Both the position numbers and the translations under genes were made by a program. A stretch of DNA of 37,746 nt from Bradyrhizobiaceae bacterium (GTDB lineage: Bacteria; Pseudomonadota; Alphaproteobacteria; Rhizobiales; Xanthobacteraceae). Positions 1 to 8,932 of the stretch are shown piece after piece. The notes under the pieces are model-generated. The model did not search any database, was not told where the DNA came from, and saw only the letters and a list, made by a program, of their open reading frames with translations. The stretch is taken from assembly GCA_003963145.1 (NCBI GenBank), contig RXJJ01000020.1:1-37746 (forward strand). The letters run 5' to 3'. The stretch's first letter is position 1; the number at the start of each line of letters is the position of its first letter.

Positions 1-73
1 TGCAGCAATTGCCGATGGAGTTCGCGGTCGAGGCGCAGAAGCTGATCTCGATCTCGCTGGAAGGAAGTGTGGG

Positions 74-77
<4 letters not shown>
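1..77 (+). CDS. sufB: SufB, Fe-S scaffold subunit, C-terminal end only
   Basis: Partial gene cut by the left window edge; only the last 24 codons are present, ending FAVEAQKLISISLEGSVG and a TGA at 75-77. SufB is the scaffold subunit of the SufBCD complex on which new Fe-S clusters are assembled in the cytoplasm. The assignment rests on this SufB-like C-terminus and on sufC beginning at 74 inside an ATGA stop/start overlap, which implies translational coupling. Nothing can be said about its catalytic residues or promoter, which lie outside the window. Confidence 0.85.
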
Positions 78-832
<755 letters not shown>

Positions 833-843
833 TGAGCATCGTG

Positions 844-2166
844 ATGAACGTTGCATTGGCCAAATCTCCCACAGGGCAGCCTTTCGGCGATCTTTTCGCC
901 GCGGCGCGCGGCCGCCTGCCGGGAAGCGGCCCGGTCGCCGCTGCGCGTCAAACCGCATTCGACGATTTTGCCGCCAAGGGATTGCCGCATCGCCGCGTTG
1001 AAGAGTGGAAATACACCGACCTGCGCGCTTTGTTGCGCGAGATCGCGCCGCTCGCGGCCGAGCCCGACAAGTCGGCGATTGCCCGCGCCGCTGCGGCGGT
1101 GAAGGCGCTTGGCATCGATGGCTCCCACAAGCTGGTCCTTGTGGATGGTTCGTTCATCGCACAGCTTTCGGACGCAGCGCCTTTGAGCGAGGTTCATGTC
1201 CGCACCCTGCGGGAAGCCCTTGAAGACGCCGGCGACGACAATCGCGCCAGTCTGTTGGGAGTCAATACTCCTCCCGATGCGATGATTTCGCTGAACGCCG
1301 CGATGGCGACGGACGGTGTTGTCATATCAATTAAGGACAATGCGAGGCTTTCGAGGCCACTTCATATCGTGCACGTGGCGACCGCTGCGAGGGCGTCCGC
1401 ATTTACCCGCTCACTGGTGACGGTCGGCAAGGGCGCGCACGTCACGCTGGTCGAGAGTTTTGTCGGGGTGGATGGCGCGGATTCCTATCAGGTTCACGAC
1501 GCGCTGACTGTTTCGATCGGCGACGGCGCGGAGTTGCAGCACGTCCGGATGATGGAGGATGCGCGGAATGCCGCCAACATTTCCACCGGCGTGTTCACGC
1601 TTGGGGCGAGGGCAAAACTGAACACATTCGGTCTGACGAATGGCGCTGCTGTCAGCCGCTATCAGGGCTTTATCACCTTTGCCGGTGAGCACAGCGAACT
1701 GACAACCAATGGCGTCAATCTGCTGGGCGGCAAGCGTCACGGTGACACCACGCTGGTGGTCGACCACGCTGTTCCGAACTGCACCAGCCGGGAGATCTTC
1801 CGGGCTGTGCTCGACGACCGGGCTCATTCGGTATTTCAGGGCCGCATCATCGTGCAGCCCGACGCACAGAAGACCGACGGCAAGATGATGACCCGTGCCT
1901 TGCTGCTGTCGGATGAAGCGGAAGCCGACAACAAGCCGGAACTGGAAATTTTCGCGGACGATGTGACCTGCGGTCACGGCGCGACAGCGGGCGCCTTGGA
2001 CGAAAGTCTGTTGTTCTATCTGCGCGCGCGCGGCTTGCCCGAGAAGGAAGCGCAGGCGCTTCTGATCGCGGCCTTTGTGGGAGAGGCGATCGAGTCGATC
2101 GCTGCCGACGATTTGCGCGAGCTCGCTGTAGCCGCCGCCGAGCGATGGCTTACGACACGAGGCTGA
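844..2166 (+). CDS. sufD: SufD, Fe-S cluster assembly protein
   Basis: About 440 residues, SufB/SufD beta-helix family. It partners SufB in the SufBC2D complex and is linked in that family to iron acquisition and scaffold stability. The C-terminal hallmark CGHGATAGALDESLLFYLRARG is present, as is VVDHAVPNCTSREIF in the core. I chose the ATG at 844 (MNVALAKS); an in-frame GTG at 832 overlaps the sufC stop by one base and would add four residues. Neither start has a strong ribosome-binding site, consistent with coupling to sufC. It is followed by sufS with almost no gap. Confidence 0.95.
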   Translation: MNVALAKSPTGQPFGDLFAAARGRLPGSGPVAAARQTAFDDFAAKGLPHRRVEEWKYTDLRALLREIAPLAAEPDKSAIARAAAAVKALGIDGSHKLVLVDGSFIAQLSDAAPLSEVHVRTLREALEDAGDDNRASLLGVNTPPDAMISLNAAMATDGVVISIKDNARLSRPLHIVHVATAARASAFTRSLVTVGKGAHVTLVESFVGVDGADSYQVHDALTVSIGDGAELQHVRMMEDARNAANISTGVFTLGARAKLNTFGLTNGAAVSRYQGFITFAGEHSELTTNGVNLLGGKRHGDTTLVVDHAVPNCTSREIFRAVLDDRAHSVFQGRIIVQPDAQKTDGKMMTRALLLSDEAEADNKPELEIFADDVTCGHGATAGALDESLLFYLRARGLPEKEAQALLIAAFVGEAIESIAADDLRELAVAAAERWLTTRG

Positions 2167-2168
2167 CC

Positions 2169-3410
2169 ATGCATCCGGCCGTCGTCAACGGTTCTTACGA
2201 TATCGAGAAGGTCCGCGCCGATTTTCCCGCGCTGGCGACGAAAGTTTACGGCAAGCCGCTGGTCTATCTCGACAACGCGGCGTCCGCTCAGAAGCCGTCC
2301 GCCGTGCTGAACCGCATGACCGAGGCCTATCAGTCCGAATACGCCAATGTGCATCGTGGCTTGCATTATCTCGCCAACGCCGCGACCGAGGCCTATGAAG
2401 GCGGCCGCACCAAGGTGGCGCAGTTCATCAACGCGCGGCGCAACGAGGAAATCGTCTTCACCCGCAATGCCACCGAGGCCATCAATCTCGTGGCGTCGTC
2501 ATGGGGCGAGCCGAAGCTGAAAGAGGGCGACGAGATCGTGCTCTCGATCATGGAGCACCATTCCAATATCGTGCCCTGGCACTTCCTGCGTGAGCGGCAC
2601 GGCGTCGTTATCAAGTGGGCGCCAGTCGATGACGAGGGTAACTTCCTGATCGACGAATTCGAGAAGCTGCTGACGGCGCGCACCAAGCTTGTCGCCATCA
2701 CGCAGATGTCCAACGCGCTGGGCACCATTGTGCCGGTCAAGGATGTGGTGACGCTGGCCCATGCGCGCGGCATTCCGGTGCTGGTCGATGGCAGCCAGGG
2801 CGCGGTGCATCTCAATGTCGATGTGCAGGATATCGATTGCGATTTCTACGTTCTGACCGGCCACAAGGTTTACGGGCCGACCGGGATCGGCGTGCTTTAC
2901 GCCAAATACGATCATCTGGTCGCGATGCGCCCCTATAATGGCGGCGGCGAGATGATCCGCGAGGTCGCGAAGGACTGGGTGACCTACGGCGATCCGCCGC
3001 ACAAGTTCGAAGCCGGTACGCCGGCTATTGTCGAAGCGGTCGGGCTGGGAGCGGCGATCGATTACGTCAATTCGATCGGCAAGGACCGGATCGCGAAACA
3101 CGAAAACGATCTTCTCACCTACGCCACCGAACGGCTGCGCGAGATCAATTCGCTCCGCATCATCGGGACGGCCAAGTCGAAAGGTCCCGTTATCTCTTTC
3201 GAAATGAAGGGCGCGCATCCTCATGATGTGGCGACCGTGATCGACCGGGCCGGCGTCGCGGTGCGGGCCGGAACCCATTGCGTGATGCCGCTCTTGGAGC
3301 GATTCAACGTCACGGCGACCTGCCGCGCCTCGTTCGGCATGTATAATACGCGCGGTGAGGTCGATCAGTTGGCGCAGGCGCTCATCAAGGCGCGGGAGCT
3401 TTTCGCATGA
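2169..3410 (+). CDS. sufS: SufS, group II cysteine desulfurase
   Basis: PLP-dependent cysteine desulfurase that removes sulfur from L-cysteine as a persulfide for Fe-S assembly. The PLP lysine is in LTGHKVYGPTGIGVLY and the catalytic cysteine in RAGTHCVMPLLERF; DGSQGAVH carries the cofactor-binding Asp. I chose ATG 2169 (MHPAVVNGSYD; about 413 aa) because GAGG lies about seven bases upstream. An in-frame ATG at 2145 would add eight residues and overlap sufD by 22 bases without a clear ribosome-binding site. Its TGA overlaps the next start as ATGA. No sufE is visible; in this operon type it may be encoded elsewhere or outside the window. Confidence 0.96.
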   Translation: MHPAVVNGSYDIEKVRADFPALATKVYGKPLVYLDNAASAQKPSAVLNRMTEAYQSEYANVHRGLHYLANAATEAYEGGRTKVAQFINARRNEEIVFTRNATEAINLVASSWGEPKLKEGDEIVLSIMEHHSNIVPWHFLRERHGVVIKWAPVDDEGNFLIDEFEKLLTARTKLVAITQMSNALGTIVPVKDVVTLAHARGIPVLVDGSQGAVHLNVDVQDIDCDFYVLTGHKVYGPTGIGVLYAKYDHLVAMRPYNGGGEMIREVAKDWVTYGDPPHKFEAGTPAIVEAVGLGAAIDYVNSIGKDRIAKHENDLLTYATERLREINSLRIIGTAKSKGPVISFEMKGAHPHDVATVIDRAGVAVRAGTHCVMPLLERFNVTATCRASFGMYNTRGEVDQLAQALIKARELFA

Positions 3411-3805
3411 ACGACACCATCCAGACAGAAACGGGCACCAGCGAAAACAAGGGACCGCTCGGTCGGGTGGAAGCGCAGTCCGCCTTGCCGCCTGAAGAGA
3501 CGGAGCGTCTCGGGGCCGATATCGTTGCCGCGCTCAAGACCGTGTATGACCCCGAAATTCCGGCGGACATTTACGAGCTCGGACTGATCTACAAGGTTGA
3601 GATTGCCGACGACCGGGCGGTGAACGTTCAGATGACCCTGACGACTCCGAATTGTCCGGCGGCGGGCGAGCTGCCGACCATGGTCGAGAATGCCGTTGCA
3701 AGCGTTGCGGGCGTCGGTCCTGTCAGTGTCAATGTGGTCTGGGAGCCGACATGGACCCCAGACCGGATGTCGGACGAGGCGCGCCTCGTTCTCAACATGT
3801 GGTGA
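3407..3805 (+). CDS. DUF59/MIP18-family SUF-associated protein (SufT-like)
   Basis: 132-residue protein with a DUF59 (MIP18/PaaD-like) domain from about residue 40: YDPEIPADIYELGLIYKV and MTLTTPNCPAAGELP, which includes the conserved Cys. Such genes are annotated as SUF system Fe-S assembly proteins or SufT and are linked to cluster maturation or delivery; the exact reaction is not settled. The first 35 residues are polar and probably flexible (TETGTSENKGPLGRVEAQ). The ATGA overlap with sufS shows translational coupling, which supports a role in the same pathway. Confidence 0.88.
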   Translation: MNDTIQTETGTSENKGPLGRVEAQSALPPEETERLGADIVAALKTVYDPEIPADIYELGLIYKVEIADDRAVNVQMTLTTPNCPAAGELPTMVENAVASVAGVGPVSVNVVWEPTWTPDRMSDEARLVLNMW

Positions 3806-3877
3806 CCGGAATAAGATCGATCTGGGAATCAATTCAGCATTTCAGGGCAGCCTTGAACTGCCGCGAGGAATGAACAA

Positions 3878-4285
3878 ATGTCAGAGATGACGCCGAATGC
3901 TTCCGTAACTTCAAAACCCAAGGCCAGGCCGCGCCCTCAGGTGATGCGTTTGACCGATGCTGCGGCAAACCGTGTGCGCGAACTCTCCGAGCGAGCGGAT
4001 TCGGAGATTATCGGCTTGCGGGTGGGCATTAAAAACGGCGGCTGCGCCGGCCAGTCCTACACCGTCGAATATGCCCACGAGATACAGCCGACCGATGAAG
4101 TGGTCGAGGACAAGGGCGTGAAGGTTCTGGTCGATCCGAAAGCCGTTCTGTTTCTGCTCGGCACCGAGATGGACTACAAGGCCGACAAGATGCAGGCTCA
4201 GTTCGTCTTCAACAATCCGAACCAGGTCAGCGCCTGCGGTTGCGGCGAGTCGGTGCAACTGACGCCGGCCAAAATCGAAGGCTGA
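3878..4285 (+). CDS. sufA: SufA-type A-type Fe-S carrier protein
   Basis: 135 residues of the HesB/IscA family. The three ligand cysteines are visible: one in NGGCAGQSYT and two in SACGCGESV near the C-terminus. Such proteins bind a cluster from the SufBCD scaffold and pass it to apo-proteins. A 20-residue polar N-terminus precedes the domain, which begins around MRLTDAAANRVREL. The 72-base gap from the preceding gene holds a small hairpin (GGCAG/CTGCC) and GAGGAA before the ATG. It is the last clear SUF gene here. SufA rather than IscA or ErpA is inferred from the operon. Confidence 0.92.
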   Translation: MSEMTPNASVTSKPKARPRPQVMRLTDAAANRVRELSERADSEIIGLRVGIKNGGCAGQSYTVEYAHEIQPTDEVVEDKGVKVLVDPKAVLFLLGTEMDYKADKMQAQFVFNNPNQVSACGCGESVQLTPAKIEG

Positions 4286-4312
4286 TCCGGGCCGGTCTCG
4301 GCTGGATACGCC

Positions 4313-4789
4313 ATGGACCGCGACGATCTCGCAGATCTTTTCTCGTATTTCGGTCCCGTCTCCCTGCAGCGGATGTTCAGCGGGTATGGCATCGCCGCCG
4401 ATGGCGTGAACTTTGCGATGTCGCTACGGACGGGCATCATCCTGCGCGTCGATGACCAGACCGTCGGCCGTTTCGAGGCCGAAGGAGCAAAGCCCTTTCA
4501 ATATCGGACACGAAACAGGACCGTGGTCGTGAACTCATACCGGCATCTGCCGGAGAGGCTTTATGACGATCCGGAAGAACTGGCGGTCTGGGCGCGGGAA
4601 GCCGTTGGCGCGGCGCAAAGAGCAAAGGCCAAGAAGAAGTCTCGCAAGCCAGGGGACGTCATCCTGATGCCGGCAGGGCCGGCGGGCAAAACCCGGAACA
4701 TGAAACGGAAAAAGCCGGCCACGGCCAAACGCGGGAAACCTGTACCCAGGAAAACCCTGCGCAAGAAAGCCTCGCGCAAGAAATCCTAA
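4313..4789 (+). CDS. TfoX N-terminal domain protein with a basic C-terminal tail
   Basis: 158 residues. Residues 1-100 match the TfoX/Sxy N-terminal domain (LADLFSYFGPVSLQRMFSGYGI, GIILRVDDQTVGRFEAEG, YRHLPERLYDDPEEL). In gammaproteobacteria TfoX/Sxy controls competence, but stand-alone N-domains in alphaproteobacteria have no established role. Residues from about 103 to the end form a Lys/Arg/Pro/Ala-rich tail (RAKAKKKSRKPG, NMKRKKPATAKRGK, RKKASRKKS) resembling histone-H1-like tails, so nucleic-acid binding is plausible. It follows sufA by 27 bases and may share its transcript. It is convergent with the GGDEF gene and the two stop regions overlap by four bases. Confidence 0.8.
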   Translation: MDRDDLADLFSYFGPVSLQRMFSGYGIAADGVNFAMSLRTGIILRVDDQTVGRFEAEGAKPFQYRTRNRTVVVNSYRHLPERLYDDPEELAVWAREAVGAAQRAKAKKKSRKPGDVILMPAGPAGKTRNMKRKKPATAKRGKPVPRKTLRKKASRKKS

Positions 4790-5853
4790 GCGACCTGAAT
4801 CTGGTTGTTCGGGGTATATTCCGGATCGGCCTCGCAGATCACGCGATTGCGGCCATTGCGCTTGGCCGCATACAGGCAGGCGTCGGCGCGGTCGATCAGC
4901 GTATGTGCGTCATCACCGGGCCGCAGCATCGACACGCCCGCCGAAATCGTGACACGGCCGAGGATTTCGCCGGTCGATTTCTTTTTCAACTGCTTCGACA
5001 TCACCGCGCGGCGGATGTTGTCGGCCACCGCCATTGCCGGCCGGAGCGGTGTGTTCGGCAGGATCACTGCGAATTCCTCACCGCCATAGCGCGCGGTCAC
5101 GTCCTGCCCCTTGATGCTTTGTCTGAGAGACAGACCGACAAGACGCAGCACCTGATCGCCGGTGAGGTGGCCGAAATTGTCATTGAACGATTTGAAATGA
5201 TCGATGTCGATCATGAGAAGCGACAGCGGCTCCTCGCGTTCATTGGCTTGCGCGACGGCCTCTTCAATAGCCTGATCGAAATATTTGCGATTGCCCAGCG
5301 ATGTCAGCGGATCCGTCAGCGTCTCGGTCCGAATGGCTTCCAGACTCTGCTGAAGCTGGCTGATCTCTTCGCGCGAACTGGTCAGGCGGGATTCCAGCGC
5401 CTTGTTGGTTTCGTGCATGTCGCGCGTCGCCGAGACCAGGTTTTCGACGATCGCCTTGACCTGCTCTCGGTCCTTCGCCGAGGTCAGCCGCTGCGTTGCG
5501 CCTTCCAGCCGGTTTCCGAAATTTGTCGTCATGCCGAGCGCGTCGGTGATGAGAACCATCACATCGTCGATCTCGCTGATGACTCGCCCGCCGACCTTGT
5601 CGATGCGATCGGTCATGCGAACCTGCGACAGATAGTTGTCGTAGATCTGCTCAAGATCGGACTCGGTCAACTTGCCGTTGCGTCGCAGCGTCTCGTTGAT
5701 GATCTTGTTCAACTCGGGATTGTACCCGGTCGCATAGACATACCAGATTTCGTAATTGCGCGGGACGGCCGTCTGACTGAGAGAGCGAATCTGCCCCAGT
5801 GCAACTTCGGCGAACGCCAGTGTCCGCTCATGCTCTTGCAGCAGTTCAATCAC
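4786..5853 (-). CDS. GGDEF diguanylate cyclase with conserved N-terminal domain
   Basis: Makes cyclic di-GMP from two GTP. From a GTG at 5853 the protein has 355 residues: an N-terminal all-helical region (1-145; PRNYEIWYVYATG near 31), a coiled-coil stretch (145-178), then a GGDEF domain starting at DPLTSLGNR (181) with metal-binding Asp in LLMIDIDHF and the active site GGEEF at 257-261. The inhibitory I-site position reads KGQD instead of RxxD, so product inhibition may be weak. No membrane segment is seen. The frame is open to an ATG at 5958, but those 35 residues (Cys, Ser, Phe rich) look non-coding; the start is uncertain. An active cyclase is likely. Confidence 0.88.
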   Translation of the reverse strand: MIELLQEHERTLAFAEVALGQIRSLSQTAVPRNYEIWYVYATGYNPELNKIINETLRRNGKLTESDLEQIYDNYLSQVRMTDRIDKVGGRVISEIDDVMVLITDALGMTTNFGNRLEGATQRLTSAKDREQVKAIVENLVSATRDMHETNKALESRLTSSREEISQLQQSLEAIRTETLTDPLTSLGNRKYFDQAIEEAVAQANEREEPLSLLMIDIDHFKSFNDNFGHLTGDQVLRLVGLSLRQSIKGQDVTARYGGEEFAVILPNTPLRPAMAVADNIRRAVMSKQLKKKSTGEILGRVTISAGVSMLRPGDDAHTLIDRADACLYAAKRNGRNRVICEADPEYTPNNQIQVA

Positions 5854-5983
5854 GTTCTTGTCCCCAAAAGGCCGCTTCTGCCGCCCGAAAGAGCAATGCT
5901 CAAAATATGGCGACACGGTAGGGGAGGAGAATGAAAGAGGAGTAAACGCGCTGCACAATGAAAATGCCGCGCGTCAAATTTAA

Positions 5984-7375
5984 TCAGCCGCGCGCGCGGA
6001 CAGGACGAAGCAGAAATGCAGGCAAATGGGAATGATCGGCCGGTTCGCTGCTCTGCTCGCGGTAAGCCGGTGCAGGTGCGCGGCCGATGGATGGCGGTTG
6101 CAACGCGACGACAGACTGTTGTTTGGCGTGTTGAGTCCGCGGCGCCGCGCCTGACTTGTTTCGTCCGCCACGTGAGCGCCGGCGCGGCTTGTCATGGCTG
6201 GCGGTATCATCAGACTGATCGGGCTCGGTAGATGCCTTCGATTCGGTCTTGAACGATCCTTCCGCGTGGGGGATTGGCTGGCCAATGAGTTTTTCAATCG
6301 CAGCCATGGCCTTCTGGTCGATCGGGGCGACAAGTGAAACGGCAGTCCCCAGGCGTCCGGCGCGGCCGGTGCGGCCGATGCGGTGGACGTAATCATCCGA
6401 ATGATGCGGAACGTCGAAATTGAACACATGGCTGACTTCGGGAATATCGAGCCCGCGCGCCGCCACATCGGACGCAACCAGCAGGGGTAATTCGCCCTTG
6501 CGGAATTGTTCGAGCGAAGCCGTGCGGGCGGACTGATCCATGTCGCCGTGCAGCGCGCCGACACTGAAACCGTGTTTCTGAAGCGATTTGTAAACGACGG
6601 CGACTTCGCGTTTTCGGTTGCAGAAAATGATCGCGTTTTTCAGGTCGGTCGCCTCGCGAAGCAGTTGGCGAAGCGCTTCGCGTTTTTCATGGGACTCGCG
6701 GCCGACCGCCACCTGCGACTGCGTCACGGTCACGGCTGTCGACGCAGGCTTGGAGACTTCGACCTTGACCGGATTGTGCAGGAAAGTTTCGGTGATGCGG
6801 CGGATTTCAGGCGGCATCGTCGCGGTGAAAAACAGGGTCTGGCGGGTGAAGGGCACCAGCTTGCAGATGCGTTCGATGTCGGGAATGAAGCCCATGTCGA
6901 GCATTCGGTCGGCTTCATCGATGACCAGCAGTTCCACGCCGGTCATCAGGAGGCCGCCGCGTTCGGTGTGGTCGAGAAGCCGGCCCGGCGTCGCGATCAA
7001 GACATCGACCCCACGCATCAGCTTGGTGTCCTGATCGCCGAACGAGACGCCGCCGATCAGAAGCGCGACGTTGAGTTTCTGGCCGACGCCGTATTTGTCG
7101 AAATTCTCTTTCACCTGCGCGGCGAGTTCGCGTGTCGGCTCGAGGATCAGGGTACGGGGCATGCGCGCCCGGGCACGGCCCTTTTCCAGCATGGTGAGCA
7201 TTGGAAGCACGAAAGCGGCGGTCTTGCCGGTGCCGGTCTGGGCAATGCCGAGAACGTCCTGGCGAGCCAGTACGTGGGGGATTGCCTGTTCCTGAATGGG
7301 GGTGGGAGTGGTGTAGCCGGCGGCCGCTACGGCCGCGAGGACTTTGTCGGACAAGCCGAGATTGGAAAAGGACAT
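5984..7375 (-). CDS. rhlE: RhlE-type DEAD-box RNA helicase
   Basis: 463-residue ATP-dependent RNA helicase. Motifs in order: Q-motif TPTPIQEQAIP, Walker A AQTGTGKT, PTRELAAQ, VIDEADRMLDMGF, the SAT-type motif as FFTATMP, and HRIGRTGRAGR. The last 80 residues are disordered, with an RRRSRGGRNK patch that probably binds RNA. The start at 7375 (MSFSNLGLSD) places the Q-motif normally and has AGAGG upstream; the frame is open to 7498 but that extension is not helicase-like. A promoter is predicted at 7544-7571, leaving a leader of about 160 nt. The rhlE symbol is by family resemblance. Confidence 0.93.
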   Translation of the reverse strand: MSFSNLGLSDKVLAAVAAAGYTTPTPIQEQAIPHVLARQDVLGIAQTGTGKTAAFVLPMLTMLEKGRARARMPRTLILEPTRELAAQVKENFDKYGVGQKLNVALLIGGVSFGDQDTKLMRGVDVLIATPGRLLDHTERGGLLMTGVELLVIDEADRMLDMGFIPDIERICKLVPFTRQTLFFTATMPPEIRRITETFLHNPVKVEVSKPASTAVTVTQSQVAVGRESHEKREALRQLLREATDLKNAIIFCNRKREVAVVYKSLQKHGFSVGALHGDMDQSARTASLEQFRKGELPLLVASDVAARGLDIPEVSHVFNFDVPHHSDDYVHRIGRTGRAGRLGTAVSLVAPIDQKAMAAIEKLIGQPIPHAEGSFKTESKASTEPDQSDDTASHDKPRRRSRGGRNKSGAAPRTQHAKQQSVVALQPPSIGRAPAPAYREQSSEPADHSHLPAFLLRPVRARG

Positions 7376-7675
7376 TAAGCCTCTAAGAAGGACTGAGCCT
7401 CGACACGAGAGCGCCGTTCGGACTTCTCGGAAATGCTGCCGCGCCTCATCCCCGGAACGGCATGCTTTGATGCACGGGAATGGTAAAATCGCTGGCAAGC
7501 GGCTTGTCAGATGATCGCGTTTCGATCCTGGCCGCGTGATGGAAACATAATCCCGAATCGTGAAAAGTCAACGAATTGAAGGCCAAAATAGCCGAAAAGG
7601 CTTAATTTTACGCGTCATTTGGCTGACATAAGTCTCCCGCTATCGGGGGCTACGGATGCGGTGTAGCCTGAGGCC
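7376..7675. other. 300-base divergent intergenic region (rhlE / FAD monooxygenase)
   Basis: No convincing gene is seen in this gap. It contains the untranslated leader of rhlE (minus strand), the predicted rhlE promoter and an AT-rich patch at about 7560-7630. A small CCCG/CGGG hairpin lies at about 7637-7648 near the plus-strand gene. I could not define a convincing promoter for that gene. Confidence 0.6.
7544..7571 (-). promoter_or_regulatory. Predicted sigma70-type promoter of rhlE
   Basis: On the minus strand, TTGACT at 7571-7566 and TATGTT at 7549-7544 are separated by 16 bases. Transcription would start near 7537, giving an untranslated leader of about 160 nt before the rhlE ATG. Long leaders occur on cold-shock-type helicase mRNAs in other bacteria. 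This is a match by eye only. Confidence 0.45.
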
Positions 7676-8923
7676 ATGGCGGAAACAGCATCCGATTCTC
7701 CTGCAAAAACCCTCAACGTTCAGTGCTGCGTCGTCGGCGGCGGGCCCGCCGGCATGATGCTGGGCTATCTGCTGGCACGGGCCGGCATCAAGACAGCGGT
7801 GCTGGAAAAACACGCCGATTTCTTCCGCGATTTTCGCGGCGATACCGTGCATCCCTCGACCATGACGGTGATGAAGGAACTCGGTCTGCTCGATGAGTTT
7901 CTCAAAGTCCCGCACGATCGGGTGGACAAGCTCAGGGGGTTGTTCGGAACGACAGAGGTTCAGCTTGCCGATCTGTCGCGTCTCCATGTGCCGTGTCCGT
8001 TCATCGCCTTCATGCCGCAATGGGATTTTCTCAATTTCCTTGATGAGAAAGGAAAGCGCTTCGCCAATCTGAGCGTGCTGAAAAGTCACGAGGCGACCGA
8101 GCTGCTCAAAAATGGCGAGCACGTGACCGGGGTCATGGTGAAAACGCCGAACGGTCCGTTGCGCATCGACGCCGATCTGACGGTTGCCTGCGATGGCCGC
8201 CATTCGCTGATGCGCGAGCAGGCCGGCATGAACGTGCAGGATATCGGCGCGCCGATGGATGTGCTGTGGTTCAAGGTCGGCAAACCTCAAGGATCGGCAG
8301 ACAGCATGTTCGCGCGCCTTCAATCAGGGCAAATGATGATCATGCTGGACCGCACGACTTACTGGCAATGCGCCTATGTCATCGCCAAGAACGGCTTCGA
8401 AGCCGTCAAGGCGAAGGGACTGGACGCGTTTCGCAATAATATCGTCAAGCTGGCGCCGCTCACGCGCGAGCATATCGCCGATGTCAAAAGCTGGGACGAC
8501 GTCAAACTGTTGTCGGTCAAGATCGACCGGCTGGAGCGGTGGGCGCGACCCGGTTTTCTGTGCATTGGCGATGCGGCGCATGCGATGTCGCCGGTCGGCG
8601 GCGTCGGCGTCAATCTGGCCGTGCAGGATGCGGTTGCGACGGCCAACCTGCTGTCGGACAAGTTCGGGTCGGGCGGACCTCCGCTTGCAGATCTCGATAC
8701 GGTGCAGGCACGGCGGCTATTTCCCGCCAAGGTCACGCAAGCCGTTCAGGTCTTTGTGCAGAACAAGCTCATCAATCGCGCGATTACCGACCAGCAATTC
8801 GATCCGCCGCTGCTGCTTCGGATCGTGAGCAAGGTTCCGTTCCTGCAAGGTCTGACCGCACACCTGATCGGGATCGGCGTGCGGCCGGAGCATGTTAATT
8901 CGCCCGAGGTCAAAGCCTTCTGA
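7676..8923 (+). CDS. FAD-dependent monooxygenase (aromatic hydroxylase family)
   Basis: 415 residues. The dinucleotide-binding motif VVGGGPAGMMLGYLLARAG lies near residues 19-37. The DG motif is TVACDGRHSLMREQAG and the second FAD motif is FLCIGDAAHAMSPVGGVGVN followed by LAVQDAVATANLL. This is the group A flavoprotein monooxygenase (PHBH/UbiH) pattern: NAD(P)H-dependent hydroxylation of an aromatic or related substrate. The substrate cannot be read from the sequence; neighbours give no pathway. The ATG at 7676 has TGAGG just upstream. It is divergent from rhlE and ends nine bases from the parE stop, in convergent orientation. A house-keeping role or a small catabolic role are both possible. 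Confidence 0.88.
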   Translation: MAETASDSPAKTLNVQCCVVGGGPAGMMLGYLLARAGIKTAVLEKHADFFRDFRGDTVHPSTMTVMKELGLLDEFLKVPHDRVDKLRGLFGTTEVQLADLSRLHVPCPFIAFMPQWDFLNFLDEKGKRFANLSVLKSHEATELLKNGEHVTGVMVKTPNGPLRIDADLTVACDGRHSLMREQAGMNVQDIGAPMDVLWFKVGKPQGSADSMFARLQSGQMMIMLDRTTYWQCAYVIAKNGFEAVKAKGLDAFRNNIVKLAPLTREHIADVKSWDDVKLLSVKIDRLERWARPGFLCIGDAAHAMSPVGGVGVNLAVQDAVATANLLSDKFGSGGPPLADLDTVQARRLFPAKVTQAVQVFVQNKLINRAITDQQFDPPLLLRIVSKVPFLQGLTAHLIGIGVRPEHVNSPEVKAF

Positions 8924-8932
8924 CGGCCTGCG

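Noticed and set aside
4903-5934. 343-codon plus-strand ORF opposite the GGDEF gene
   Set aside because: GGDEF coding is clear on the minus strand; the plus frame is a shadow.
5967-5999. GC-rich inverted repeat (CCGCGCG/CGCGCGG) at the rhlE stop
   Set aside because: Overlaps coding sequence, has a 19-base loop and consists of simple CG alternation, so it is weak as a terminator.
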